From Bacillota bacterium (GTDB lineage Bacteria > Bacillota > Clostridia > Lachnospirales > Lachnospiraceae), in assembly GCA_023408815.1 (NCBI GenBank), contig JAEYJO010000009.1:1-39427 (forward strand): a stretch of DNA of 39,427 bases, read 5' to 3'. A program made the position numbers and the translations under genes. The notes under the pieces are model-generated. The model was not told the DNA's origin, ran no database searches, and was given only the letters and a program-made list of their open reading frames with translations. Position 1 is the stretch's first letter. The number at the start of each line of letters is the position of its first letter. Below are positions 1 through 7,911 of this stretch, piece after piece.

Positions 1-287
1 GATTAGGGTGTCAAAAGGTCCTTTTGCGAACGTCTCTAGGCAATATGCTCAAAACAAAAAGACTCCTGCTCCGAATTCCAATATATAAGAAGTTCTAATT
101 CTCAGTCTATTCGCACCAAACATACCAGAAAACAAAAAACTCGCTGCGCTCAAACAGTTTTGTTTTCTGGTATGGCTCAAATATCCAGAGAAAGAACTTC
201 TAAATATTTACATAGGCGCAGCCGTTCTTTTTGTATTGGTCATATTGACTCGAATATTTTTAAAAAGGACCTTTTGACACCCTAATC
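1..287. repeat. Palindromic MITE-like repeat element, copy 1
   Basis: A gene-free stretch whose first 25 bases (beginning GATTAGGGTGTC) are exactly the reverse complement of bases 263-287. Further inverted arms lie inside: AGAAGTTCT near 90 pairs with AGAACTTCT near 197, and CATACCAGAAAAC near 120 pairs with GTTTTCTGGTATG near 162. The centre is a short loop reading CTCGCTGCGCTC. The whole element can fold into one long interrupted hairpin. It encodes no transposase, so it looks like a non-autonomous element. A second, related copy in the opposite orientation lies at 34954-35282. The window begins exactly at the terminal repeat, so target duplication cannot be judged. The rest of the gene-free start, 288-352, holds two small hairpins (CTTATAG/CTATAAG and GCCC-TTCG-GGC) and no clear promoter. 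Confidence 0.85.
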
Positions 288-352
288 CTTATAGAAAAGT
301 ACGTCCTATAAGATAAAAGCCCTTCGGGCAGGATGCGCGAGAGTATAACGGA

Positions 353-1372
353 ATGGAGAGGAAGATGGAAACAAGGAAGAAAGGGAAATTTTATTATGTG
401 CTGTTTGGAGGGCTGGCCGCGGTACTTGCGGTTTCCTGCTATTCTGTAACGCAAGGTTCGATTCGGATACCTCTTTCTACAATCAGGGAAGCTATTGTCC
501 AGTTTGATGCTCAGAATAAATATCATCTGATACTGATGGATCATCGTCTGCCCAGAATTATTGCCGGACTTTTGGTCGGTGCATCCTTGTCGGTGGCCGG
601 GGCAATTATGCAGGGAATGACCAGGAATCCGATGGCGGATTCCGGATTGATGGGACTGAATGCCGGAGCCGGATTCGCTCTTTCTATATGCTTTGCCTTT
701 TTTTCAGGGCTGTCATATTTGCAGAAAATCTTTTTCTGTTTTGCGGGAGCGGCACTAAGCGCCGTATTTGTCAATGGAATTACGACTCTTCGCAGGGAAA
801 AAGAAACAGCATTCAATATGGTTATCATTGGGGCGGCAGTGAGTGCTCTTCTGACCGGACTCAGTCAGGGAATCGCTCTATGTTTTAATGTATCACAGAG
901 TATTACTTTTTGGACGATGGGAGGAGTGTCCGCCGCCGACTGGAATCAGATACGAATCATGACCCCGATAATCGGTGGAGCTCTGTTTTTCTCAGTAATG
1001 ACAGCAAGGCAGATAACCCTTCTGAGCCTGGGGGAAGAGGTGGCGCAGGGACTGGGACTGAATTGCAGGAAATACCGGAGAATTCTATCCTTACTGGTGG
1101 TCATACTGGCAGGAATATCGGTATCCGTTGTTGGTGCAGTTGGTTTCGTCGGTTTGATCGTTCCTCATATTGTCCGTTTTCTGGTGGGAGTAGACTACCG
1201 GCATATCATTCCAGCCAGTGCGGTATTCGGCGCACTTTTGCTGGTTGCGGCGGATCTGGCGGCAAGGAGCATTAATCCGCCTTTTGAAACTCCCGTTGGG
1301 GTATTGACCTCATTAATCGGAGTTCCGTTCTTTTTATATTTGGCCAGAAAGCAAAGGAGGGGAATGGGATGA
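353..1372 (+). CDS. FecCD/BtuC-family ABC transporter permease
   Basis: This is an inner-membrane permease of the iron-siderophore / cobalamin / heme importer family, about 339 residues, the usual length. Markers are the early motif RLPRIIAGLLVGASLSVAG near residues 64-82, then MQGMTRNPMADSGLMG, and the late VGFVGLIVPHIVR segment that contacts the ATPase. Many hydrophobic segments fit a ten-helix fold. The start is ambiguous: ATG at 353 or ATG at 365, with a GGAGAGG between them. It overlaps the next permease by 4 bases, so the two form a heterodimeric channel. No binding-protein gene lies between the repeat at 1-287 and this gene. The substrate cannot be read from sequence; the nitrogenase-like genes downstream suggest a metal chelate or tetrapyrrole-like ligand (inference). 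Confidence 0.93.
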   Translation: MERKMETRKKGKFYYVLFGGLAAVLAVSCYSVTQGSIRIPLSTIREAIVQFDAQNKYHLILMDHRLPRIIAGLLVGASLSVAGAIMQGMTRNPMADSGLMGLNAGAGFALSICFAFFSGLSYLQKIFFCFAGAALSAVFVNGITTLRREKETAFNMVIIGAAVSALLTGLSQGIALCFNVSQSITFWTMGGVSAADWNQIRIMTPIIGGALFFSVMTARQITLLSLGEEVAQGLGLNCRKYRRILSLLVVILAGISVSVVGAVGFVGLIVPHIVRFLVGVDYRHIIPASAVFGALLLVAADLAARSINPPFETPVGVLTSLIGVPFFLYLARKQRRGMG

Positions 1373-2400
1373 AGAAAGTAAGACGGTCCTATGCTGCAAA
1401 AGGAGTCGCAGCACGGCAGCAGATTTTTATCGCCGCCGCGATTCTGATGCTGCTTGGAACCTTATTTCTTAGTATGAAAGCCGGCTATTCCAGCTTTACG
1501 GTAATGGATACCATTCAGACATTGATTGGAAATGGAACAGAGCAGCAGAAACAGATATTGTTTCAGTTTCGCCTGCCGAGAATTATCTTGAGTACATTGA
1601 TTGGATCCGGGCTGGCGCTTTCCGGGTGTATTTTGCAGAGTATTACCCGCAACCCGCTTTCGGACCCGGGACTATTGGGAATTAATGCCGGCTCAGGCTT
1701 TATGGTTATGCTGTACATCCTGTTCCTTGGAGGGGAATCCGGTCTGGCGCTCATGGGCCTTCCGCTTCTTTCTTTTGCAGGTGCCGGTCTTGCGGCAATG
1801 TTAGTCTATCTGCTTGCATATCGTACGGAGGATAAGGTGACTCCGGTACGCCTGATACTGACGGGATTAGCGGTACAGGCGGGGATATCATCGCTGACTA
1901 CGCTGCTCGTAGTGAAGATGGACGAAACACAGTTTGAATTTTTTGCGGCCTGGCAGGCAGGACAGTTTTGGGGAGCCAGCTGGCGCCATGTATTTGTGGT
2001 ATTGCCATGGATGCTGCTTTTGATGCCGCTTGTCCTGTATAGAAGCAGACTTTTGGATATATGCAATCTTGGAGATCCGACGGCTGTTTCACTTGGCGTA
2101 TCTATGGAAAAAGAGAGGAGAATCTTGCTGGGCTGTTCTGTTATGCTGGCAGCATCCGGGGTTGCGATTGGAGGAAATATCGGATTTGTCGGTTTGCTTG
2201 CCCCCCACCTGACAAGGAAAATTGTTGGTTCAAGACATGAAATATTGCTGCCGGGCTGTGCATTGGTTGGAGCCGTTCTGGTTGCATTGGCAGATACTGT
2301 CGGACGAATCATCATTCAGCCATCCTCAATCCCAACCGGAATTATGACAGTACTGCTTGGAGCACCGTATTTCATTTTTCTACTTATAAAAAGAAAATGA
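1369..2400 (+). CDS. FecCD/BtuC-family ABC transporter permease (second subunit)
   Basis: Second permease of the same importer, 343 residues, starting inside the stop of the previous gene (ATGA overlap), which implies translational coupling. It repeats the family motifs: FRLPRIILSTLIGSGLALSG near residues 65-85, LQSITRNPLSDPGLLGINAG just after, and IGFVGLLAPHLTR in the last third. The basic N-terminus is followed by a hydrophobic helix, as expected for an inside-start membrane protein. A 62-base gap separates it from the ATPase gene. Two distinct permease genes rather than one duplicated chain point to a FecCD-like heterodimer instead of a BtuC homodimer (family knowledge). Confidence 0.93.
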   Translation: MKKVRRSYAAKGVAARQQIFIAAAILMLLGTLFLSMKAGYSSFTVMDTIQTLIGNGTEQQKQILFQFRLPRIILSTLIGSGLALSGCILQSITRNPLSDPGLLGINAGSGFMVMLYILFLGGESGLALMGLPLLSFAGAGLAAMLVYLLAYRTEDKVTPVRLILTGLAVQAGISSLTTLLVVKMDETQFEFFAAWQAGQFWGASWRHVFVVLPWMLLLMPLVLYRSRLLDICNLGDPTAVSLGVSMEKERRILLGCSVMLAASGVAIGGNIGFVGLLAPHLTRKIVGSRHEILLPGCALVGAVLVALADTVGRIIIQPSSIPTGIMTVLLGAPYFIFLLIKRK

Positions 2401-2462
2401 CAGGTAACGGATACAAAAGAAAATTCGGCAGAGATAAGCGGTAAGAAGGAGGATAAAAACGT

Positions 2463-3260
2463 ATGGATGCCTTAAAAGCTGATGCGCTCAATATCGGCTA
2501 TCAAGAAGAATTAATAGTAAAAGAGCTATATATGTCGATTCCAAAAGGCAAAATCACTGTAATGATCGGGGCGAACGGATGCGGAAAATCTACTATATTA
2601 AAGGCACTCGGGAGAATCCTGCAGCCGAGAAAAGGAACCGTGTATCTGAATGGAGCAGATATTCATCACCTCTCTACACTGGAGGTGGCCAAACAGATGG
2701 CGATTCTGCCTCAGTCGGTGCAGGCACCGGAGGGACTGACAGTCGGAGATCTTGTTTCTTACGGAAGATATCCCCATAAAAAAGGCTTTGGAGCATTATC
2801 GGGAGAAGATTATGAGATTGTGGATTGGGCACTTGGAATTACAAATCTTAGTGATCTTACATGTGTTCCGGTAGATACCCTGTCAGGAGGGCAAAGACAG
2901 CGGGCGTGGATTGCAATGGCAATTGCACAGAAGACGGATGTAATATTACTGGATGAACCGACCACATATCTGGATCTGTCCTATCAGCTGGAGGTGTTGG
3001 AATTGCTGAAGCACCTGAATGAAGTTAATGGTTATACCATCGGGATGGTTCTGCATGATATTAATCTTGCGGCCAGACACGCAGATTATATGATTGCGAT
3101 CAAGAATGGAAAGATTCTCAAAGAAGGTACACCGGAGGAAATTATGACCAGAGAAGTTTTAATGAAAACTTACCAGATCGATGCTCAGATTGTAATGGAC
3201 CAGCGAACAGGAAGACCGATCTGCCTGTCCTATGATTTGGTGAAGACGGAGGAAGTATGA
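2463..3260 (+). CDS. FecE/BtuD-family ABC transporter ATPase
   Basis: Cytoplasmic ATPase that would drive the two permeases upstream. Walker A is GANGCGKST at residues 36-44. A Q-loop LPQSV follows, then the signature LSGGQRQR near residue 140, Walker B VILLDEPTTYLD and the switch histidine in VLHDINLAARH. The length of 265 residues is normal. The run of KxAxxLPQ, GRYPH and QRAWIAMA is typical of siderophore/B12 importer ATPases. Its RBS is GAAGGAGG, 9-10 bases before the ATG. The last codons overlap the start of the NifH-like gene, which places import and the nitrogenase-like proteins in one translationally coupled operon. Confidence 0.95.
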   Translation: MDALKADALNIGYQEELIVKELYMSIPKGKITVMIGANGCGKSTILKALGRILQPRKGTVYLNGADIHHLSTLEVAKQMAILPQSVQAPEGLTVGDLVSYGRYPHKKGFGALSGEDYEIVDWALGITNLSDLTCVPVDTLSGGQRQRAWIAMAIAQKTDVILLDEPTTYLDLSYQLEVLELLKHLNEVNGYTIGMVLHDINLAARHADYMIAIKNGKILKEGTPEEIMTREVLMKTYQIDAQIVMDQRTGRPICLSYDLVKTEEV

Positions 3261-4006
3261 AAAAAATAGCAGTATATGGAAAGGGAGGTATTGGAAAGTC
3301 TACAACAGTTTCCAATATGGCAGCGGCGATGTCCGCTATGGGATATACCGTAATGCAGATCGGATGTGATCCAAAAGCAGATTCCACGAGAAATCTGACA
3401 GGAGGAAAAAATATCGCGACAGTGCTCGATACTCTGCGTACCAAAGAAAATGCAGCACTGGAAGATTTTGTTGTGAAAAGCAGCAGCGGTGTATACTGTG
3501 TGGAATCAGGAGGTCCTGTTCCGGGGGTAGGCTGCGCGGGAAGAGGGATTATCACAGCTTTTGAGAAGCTGAATGAATTGCATGCATACGAGGTATATGC
3601 GCCTGACATCGTTTTGTATGATGTTCTGGGCGATGTGGTCTGCGGAGGCTTTGCAATGCCGATCAGAGGAGGCTATGCGGATGAAGTGTATATTGTAACC
3701 TCAGGAGAGATGATGTCATTGTACGCGGCATCCAATATTGCCCATGCTGTGAAAAGTTTTGGCAGCAGAGGGTACGCATCACTAAAAGGGCTGATTCTGA
3801 ATGCCAAAAACATTCTGGAGGAGGAGGCGCTGGTGCAAAGGGCCGCTGACGAAATCGGTACAAAAATCATACATAAAATGCCGAGAAACCCAATTGTTCA
3901 AAAAGCGGAGGAGATTGGATTAACCGTAGTGGAAGCGTTCCCTGAATCCTCAATGGCAGAGGAATATAAGGCACTGGCAGCGCGGATGCTGGAGGTGGAG
4001 CAATGA
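3257..4006 (+). CDS. NifH-like ATP-dependent reductase (nitrogenase iron protein superfamily)
   Basis: A 249-residue homologue of nitrogenase iron protein, BchL/ChlL and CfbC. The P-loop GKGGIGKST is at residues 8-16, and the CDPKADST switch motif starts at residue 37. The two cysteines that bridge the 4Fe-4S cluster between subunits are present: Cys93 in GPVPGVGCAGRG and Cys129 in DVLGDVVCGGFAMPIR. A homodimer with one cluster, giving electrons to a NifDK-like partner at the cost of ATP, is therefore expected. It is shorter than true NifH (about 275-297 residues). It overlaps the ATPase gene before it and the NifD-like gene after it by 4 bases each. The lack of NifB/E/N neighbours argues against nitrogen fixation. 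The substrate is unknown. Confidence 0.93.
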   Translation: MKKIAVYGKGGIGKSTTVSNMAAAMSAMGYTVMQIGCDPKADSTRNLTGGKNIATVLDTLRTKENAALEDFVVKSSSGVYCVESGGPVPGVGCAGRGIITAFEKLNELHAYEVYAPDIVLYDVLGDVVCGGFAMPIRGGYADEVYIVTSGEMMSLYAASNIAHAVKSFGSRGYASLKGLILNAKNILEEEALVQRAADEIGTKIIHKMPRNPIVQKAEEIGLTVVEAFPESSMAEEYKALAARMLEVEQ

Positions 4007-5295
4007 AGGATGCTTTCGGACATCTGAAGCCGCTATCAGAGATTAGAAATAATGCGGGAATCCCGTTTTTGACACCGGATGTCGCGCCGGGGACCCATTG
4101 CCCGATGAGGATGGCTTCCGTAATATGTGAAGAGATTGAGGGGTTATCCTCACTGTTGGTAGGCATGCCGGAATGCACAACTTATTCCCGGATGTTCAGT
4201 CAGTCGGCACAGGGAAGGAAAGGGGAACTCCACTGGCTGTACGTTCTTGACTCCAGAGAAATTGTATTCGGATGCCGGGACGGAGTAATAGAAGCTGTCA
4301 GAAAAATGGAAGAAAAAGGTGGGAAAGATATTCTGGTAATCGGAACCTGTATTCCGGATCTGATAGGAGAAGACTTTGAAAGCATCGCATATGAATTAGA
4401 GGCTGAGACAAATAGTAAGACAGCCTGTATTCTGCTGGGACAGTTCAAGAATATCAGTTATCCTGCAGGTTCCTATAAGACGATGGAAGCATTGGTTATG
4501 CTGATGCAGCCCAAGCAGAAAAATCAGAGAAGCGTTAATGTGCTTGGCAGGTCGCCGAAGGAGGAACATAGTCCGAAACCCAAGCTTTTTGCCTATCTTG
4601 AAGAGTTGGGCTATCAGCTCCGTTATCTTGGTCCTAAATCTTCCATGGAAGAGATAAAAGAAGCCCCGGATGCGGTATTAAATATTGTAGTCTCTCCCTA
4701 TACCCTGCCCATGGCTCGGAAAATGGAGCAGAAGTTCGGCATCGACTGTGTCGCTTTGCAGGAAATCTACGATGCGGAAGGTATTGATCAGGCCTATCGG
4801 AGAGTGGAAGATATTCTGGGATGCCGGATTGTATGTATGTTTAGAGAGGACGAACAGGCATTGCGGATGAAGGAGGAAGCGGCAGGAAAATTACTCCGTG
4901 ATAAACGATTCCTGATGACCCTGAGGGTGGACCTGCCGATTCCTCTGACAGGATATTTGATACAGCAGTTTGGAATGTATCCGGTTTTGCTTCATCTTGA
5001 GGAATTCTACCCGGAGGATCATCGATATGTATCTGAAATTAAAAAACTTGGATATGATCCTCTTGTGTGCAGGATTGTCAATGAATCCGGAGCATATGGA
5101 TTATTGGAGAAATTATCTCCGGATCTAGGAATCGGTTATTTACCGGATGCGGAGAAGGGTGTGACATGGGTGGATAATATGCTTGATTTCTACGGGATGA
5201 TTGGCTATGAGCGGACAATGGCAATCCTGGACCGGATCATGGAGGCATTGGACCAGAACAGAAGAGAGGAGGGAGAATGCTATGGGCTTGCATAG
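4003..5295 (+). CDS. NifD-like nitrogenase component 1 subunit
   Basis: A 430-residue member of the oxidoreductase/nitrogenase component 1 family. Three cysteines sit where NifD holds its P-cluster ligands: Cys33 (GTHCPM), Cys58 (GMPECTTY) and Cys116 (GTCIPDLIGED). The last is very close to the NifD/NifE motif TCxxxLIGDD. Other family signs are FGCRDGVIEAVRKM near residue 90 and the C-terminal GYERTMAILDRIM helix. I see no equivalent of the two FeMo-cofactor ligands of NifD (Cys275 and His442, Azotobacter numbering), so it should not bind that cofactor in the usual way. It starts in an ATGA overlap with the NifH-like gene and overlaps the NifK-like gene by 14 bases. It probably forms a heterodimer or heterotetramer with the next protein. 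Confidence 0.88.
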   Translation: MKDAFGHLKPLSEIRNNAGIPFLTPDVAPGTHCPMRMASVICEEIEGLSSLLVGMPECTTYSRMFSQSAQGRKGELHWLYVLDSREIVFGCRDGVIEAVRKMEEKGGKDILVIGTCIPDLIGEDFESIAYELEAETNSKTACILLGQFKNISYPAGSYKTMEALVMLMQPKQKNQRSVNVLGRSPKEEHSPKPKLFAYLEELGYQLRYLGPKSSMEEIKEAPDAVLNIVVSPYTLPMARKMEQKFGIDCVALQEIYDAEGIDQAYRRVEDILGCRIVCMFREDEQALRMKEEAAGKLLRDKRFLMTLRVDLPIPLTGYLIQQFGMYPVLLHLEEFYPEDHRYVSEIKKLGYDPLVCRIVNESGAYGLLEKLSPDLGIGYLPDAEKGVTWVDNMLDFYGMIGYERTMAILDRIMEALDQNRREEGECYGLA

Positions 5296-6508
5296 ATTTA
5301 AACCGGTTCCATCCGGACGGATGGGTGTATTATGGACGCTGGCAACGATCAGGGATGCCGCAGTGATTGAATTCGGGTGTATGGGACACATGCTGTATGC
5401 GGGAACGTCTTTAAAACGTATAGGGGTTCAGGATGCATGCAGGCTTTATTCCACGCATTTGAACGAGTCGGATATTTCTCTGGGAGATACCTCGCGCCTG
5501 GAAAAGGTAATTGAGACCGTAATAAAGGAGATAAACCCGCGGGTTATTTTTCTTACACCTTCCGCTGTCCCGGAGGTGATCGGCATCGATTTGCACGGCT
5601 TTTGCAGGCAGGTCCAGGCGGGATTTCCAGATAACCGGCTAATCGTATTGGGAAGCGGAGGTTTTGACAAGCAGCTGCATGACGGTGTGAGAGAAACGCT
5701 GACCACGCTGGTGAAAGAGCTGACCGGATCTGCCGGTCTGACTCCGGACAGAACATACAACCTGATTGGCTCCTGTGCGGACCTGTTTCGCTTTCAGGAA
5801 GACAAAGAAGAGCTGGTGCGCCTGCTTCGGGAGACATTTCAGATGGAACCTCTTTGTATTTTGTCGTCCGATACGGAAATTGCCGGAATAGAGCAGATGG
5901 GCTCTGCTCATATCAATCTGGTGATTCGCCGGGAAGGGAAGGAAGCAGCGCGGGAACTGTATAAAAGATTTGGGACGCCTTATGTATGCGGCAGACCATA
6001 TGGCGTAAGGGGTACTACGGCGTGGCTGGAAGAAATTGCCGAGGTGATCGGATACGAAGGCAGCCGGGAGTTTATCCGGAAGGAGGAGCAGTTTGTATGG
6101 TCCAGATACCGTACCGTTTCGCCTAATTTCCAGAGGCTGCTTCGGTCGGAGCCGGAGAACCTTGCCCTGTCGCTAGGCGGACATATAGATGTAGTAAAGG
6201 GGATTCTTGAATTTGGCTGTACGGAATTATCCTTCCCGCAGGCCAGGTGCTGGTGTGACAGTCCGGCAATGGAAGAGGAGGGAATTCCGTATCTGAAAGA
6301 GGAAGAATGGATCGAAATGATAGAAGGGCATGATAAGGGATTGCTGATGTGCAGCGCGGAGGCATTGGAATGGAGTGGGAAAAAGACGGAACTTCAGATA
6401 TCGAATCCGGATCTCAAATGGCGTCTGTACCCATTTGAACCGCCGTTTGTCGGATACCGGGGAGCTCTGAATCTGATTAACCTATGGATAAATTCCTGTG
6501 AAGCATGA
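5282..6508 (+). CDS. NifK-like nitrogenase component 1 subunit
   Basis: Second component-1-type subunit, 408 residues from the ATG at 5282. That start overlaps the stop of the NifD-like gene, has GGAGGGAG just upstream, and leads directly into the conserved region; the longer reading frame from 5201 is less likely. EFGCMGHMLYAG (Cys33) resembles the GCxAYxR site of NifK. The segment ending in PRVIFLTPSAVPEVIGIDLHGF matches the NifK motif TTCMAEVIGDDL, but the cysteine is replaced. The cluster at the subunit interface may therefore be carried mainly by the NifD-like partner. A terminator follows at 6528-6561, so this is the last gene of the operon. Confidence is high for the superfamily and low for any specific reaction. 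Confidence 0.85.
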   Translation: MGLHRFKPVPSGRMGVLWTLATIRDAAVIEFGCMGHMLYAGTSLKRIGVQDACRLYSTHLNESDISLGDTSRLEKVIETVIKEINPRVIFLTPSAVPEVIGIDLHGFCRQVQAGFPDNRLIVLGSGGFDKQLHDGVRETLTTLVKELTGSAGLTPDRTYNLIGSCADLFRFQEDKEELVRLLRETFQMEPLCILSSDTEIAGIEQMGSAHINLVIRREGKEAARELYKRFGTPYVCGRPYGVRGTTAWLEEIAEVIGYEGSREFIRKEEQFVWSRYRTVSPNFQRLLRSEPENLALSLGGHIDVVKGILEFGCTELSFPQARCWCDSPAMEEEGIPYLKEEEWIEMIEGHDKGLLMCSAEALEWSGKKTELQISNPDLKWRLYPFEPPFVGYRGALNLINLWINSCEA

Positions 6509-6527
6509 TAAAAATTACAATTTATTC

Positions 6528-6561
6528 AGGACAGCAGACAATTTGTTTGCTGTCCTTTTTT
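6528..6561 (+). terminator. Rho-independent terminator of the transporter/nitrogenase-like operon
   Basis: Perfect 9-base arms AGGACAGCA and TGCTGTCCT are separated by an 11-base loop and followed by a T run, 20 bases after the NifK-like stop. Confidence 0.9.
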
Positions 6562-6583
6562 GGCAGCATGTTTTCTTAATAGA

Positions 6584-6614
6584 TTGCCAATGTGGTTACG
6601 CGACCACATATTAT
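6584..6614 (+). promoter_or_regulatory. Promoter with embedded LacI-type operator upstream of the LacI-family gene
   Basis: An 18-base near-palindrome TGTGGTTACGCGACCACA (6591-6608), with a central CG step typical of LacI-family operators, lies between a TTGCCA -35-like hexamer (6584-6589) and AT-rich -10-like sequence TATTAT (6609-6614). Binding there would block RNA polymerase, consistent with autoregulation of the regulator at 6782 and its downstream sugar genes. The hexamer spacing of 19 bases is wider than ideal, so the operator is better supported than the exact promoter. Confidence 0.6.
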
Positions 6615-6781
6615 ACAATGGACATAAATGAGTTTATTCTATATAATTTTATCATACAAGATGGCATAAGCGACAAAATAATGTGAAAAAACAAGGTAAA
6701 AATATACAAAATACATAAATTGGAAAATGACGAAAAATGTGGAAGCGAGCAGAAAAACAGTGCGGCAGAGGAGAATGCAGC

Positions 6782-7846
6782 ATGGTAACGAGAAAAGATA
6801 TTGCACAGCGTGCAGGCGTATCGGTGTCCGTTGTTTCGAGGGCACTCAATAACAGCGGATATGTAGAAGAAGAAAAGAAAAGAAAGATTCTGATGATCGC
6901 AGAGCAGATGGGATATCATCCGAATCCGGTAGCCATGTCATTAATGACACAGAGGACAAAACAGATTCTTTTCTATTGCAGGGAATTAGAAAACGCATTC
7001 AATATCGAAGTATATGAGGGAATGCTGGAGGTGGCGAAGAAGCATGATTACATGGTGGTGGTGCATGGCAAGCTTGATTTTAAAAGTGTGCGGAGCATTA
7101 TGGTAGACGGGCTGATCCTCCCAAGCGAAAAGATAACGGATGTTTATTTGAAAGGAGCCGGAAAGAATTATAATCTGCCGGTAGTCAGTGCGTCCTATGG
7201 AGATTCCATTTCTTTTGTAAAATCCGTGCCGGTAGTGGAATGTGATCTGTGGGAGGGAACGAGGATGGTACTGCAGTACTTGTGGGACAGAGGGCACCGT
7301 AAGATTGCGATGATTATGCCCTATGAACTGGAGAATGCCAATGCGCGAACCTGTGCCTACAAGGAATTTATGCAATATGAGCTGAGAGAGAAGATGAGGG
7401 AATATTACTTTGGAATCAGCAAGAGAGGTCTTATCAATGACGAACGTGTAATGAATTTCATGGAAGAGAAGATTCAGGATAACATTACAATACCGGAAGA
7501 CTTTTTTGGAAAGGGTATGCTGGCGGCAGAGATTTTCCGGGAAAGAAAATGTGATGCTACTGCGGCGCTCTGCTTTAATGATGATATGGCACTTGGTTTT
7601 TACAGAGGGCTTAAGAAGCTGGGATATGGAATTCCTGAAGATGTATCCATCGTAGGCATTGATGGAATATATGCCAGGAAATATGCGGATCTTTTTCTGA
7701 CCTCGCTGAAGTTAAACCCTAGAATGCAGGGAGCCAGATGTATGGAAGTGCTATTGGATGTCCTTCAAGGGAAAAAAGTAAAATACGTGACAAGGATTCC
7801 GCTTTGTGTTGAAGAAGGGGAAAGCGTTAGAACGATAGAAAGATGA
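6782..7846 (+). CDS. LacI-family transcriptional regulator
   Basis: A DNA-binding repressor of about 354 residues. The N-terminal helix-turn-helix reads TRKDIAQRAGVSVSVVSRALN, followed by the hinge region GYHPNPVAMSLM and a periplasmic-binding-protein-like effector domain with VDGLILPS, DRGHRKIAMI-like and FNDDMALGFYRGLKKLG motifs. The ATG at 6782 is chosen because it sits 10 bases after GAGGAGA and starts the HTH at the usual distance; a reading frame extends upstream to 6737. The hinge lacks the usual ARxL pattern (AMSL here). It lies 65 bases before a sugar-binding lipoprotein gene and probably controls the 7912-15396 sugar locus in response to an oligosaccharide (inference). Confidence 0.93.
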   Translation: MVTRKDIAQRAGVSVSVVSRALNNSGYVEEEKKRKILMIAEQMGYHPNPVAMSLMTQRTKQILFYCRELENAFNIEVYEGMLEVAKKHDYMVVVHGKLDFKSVRSIMVDGLILPSEKITDVYLKGAGKNYNLPVVSASYGDSISFVKSVPVVECDLWEGTRMVLQYLWDRGHRKIAMIMPYELENANARTCAYKEFMQYELREKMREYYFGISKRGLINDERVMNFMEEKIQDNITIPEDFFGKGMLAAEIFRERKCDATAALCFNDDMALGFYRGLKKLGYGIPEDVSIVGIDGIYARKYADLFLTSLKLNPRMQGARCMEVLLDVLQGKKVKYVTRIPLCVEEGESVRTIER

Positions 7847-7911
7847 AAAAACCGGAAGCATGCACGGTTTGAGTAATAGATAACTAATCAACGGTTTTAA
7901 GGAGGTATTCG

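Noticed and set aside
288..352. Cobalamin or other riboswitch in front of the importer operon
   Set aside because: Only two tiny hairpins are present and no conserved riboswitch core is recognisable in 65 bases.
1806..2315. Long - strand open frame inside the second FecCD permease gene
   Set aside because: It lies wholly under a well-supported gene, has biased composition and no RBS or family motif; the same holds for other antisense frames such as 12029-12724 and 29316-30116.
3257..6508. True nitrogenase (nitrogen fixation) genes
   Set aside because: FeMo-cofactor ligands and nifB/E/N are missing, the NifK-like motif lost its cysteine, and the proteins are shorter than NifHDK.
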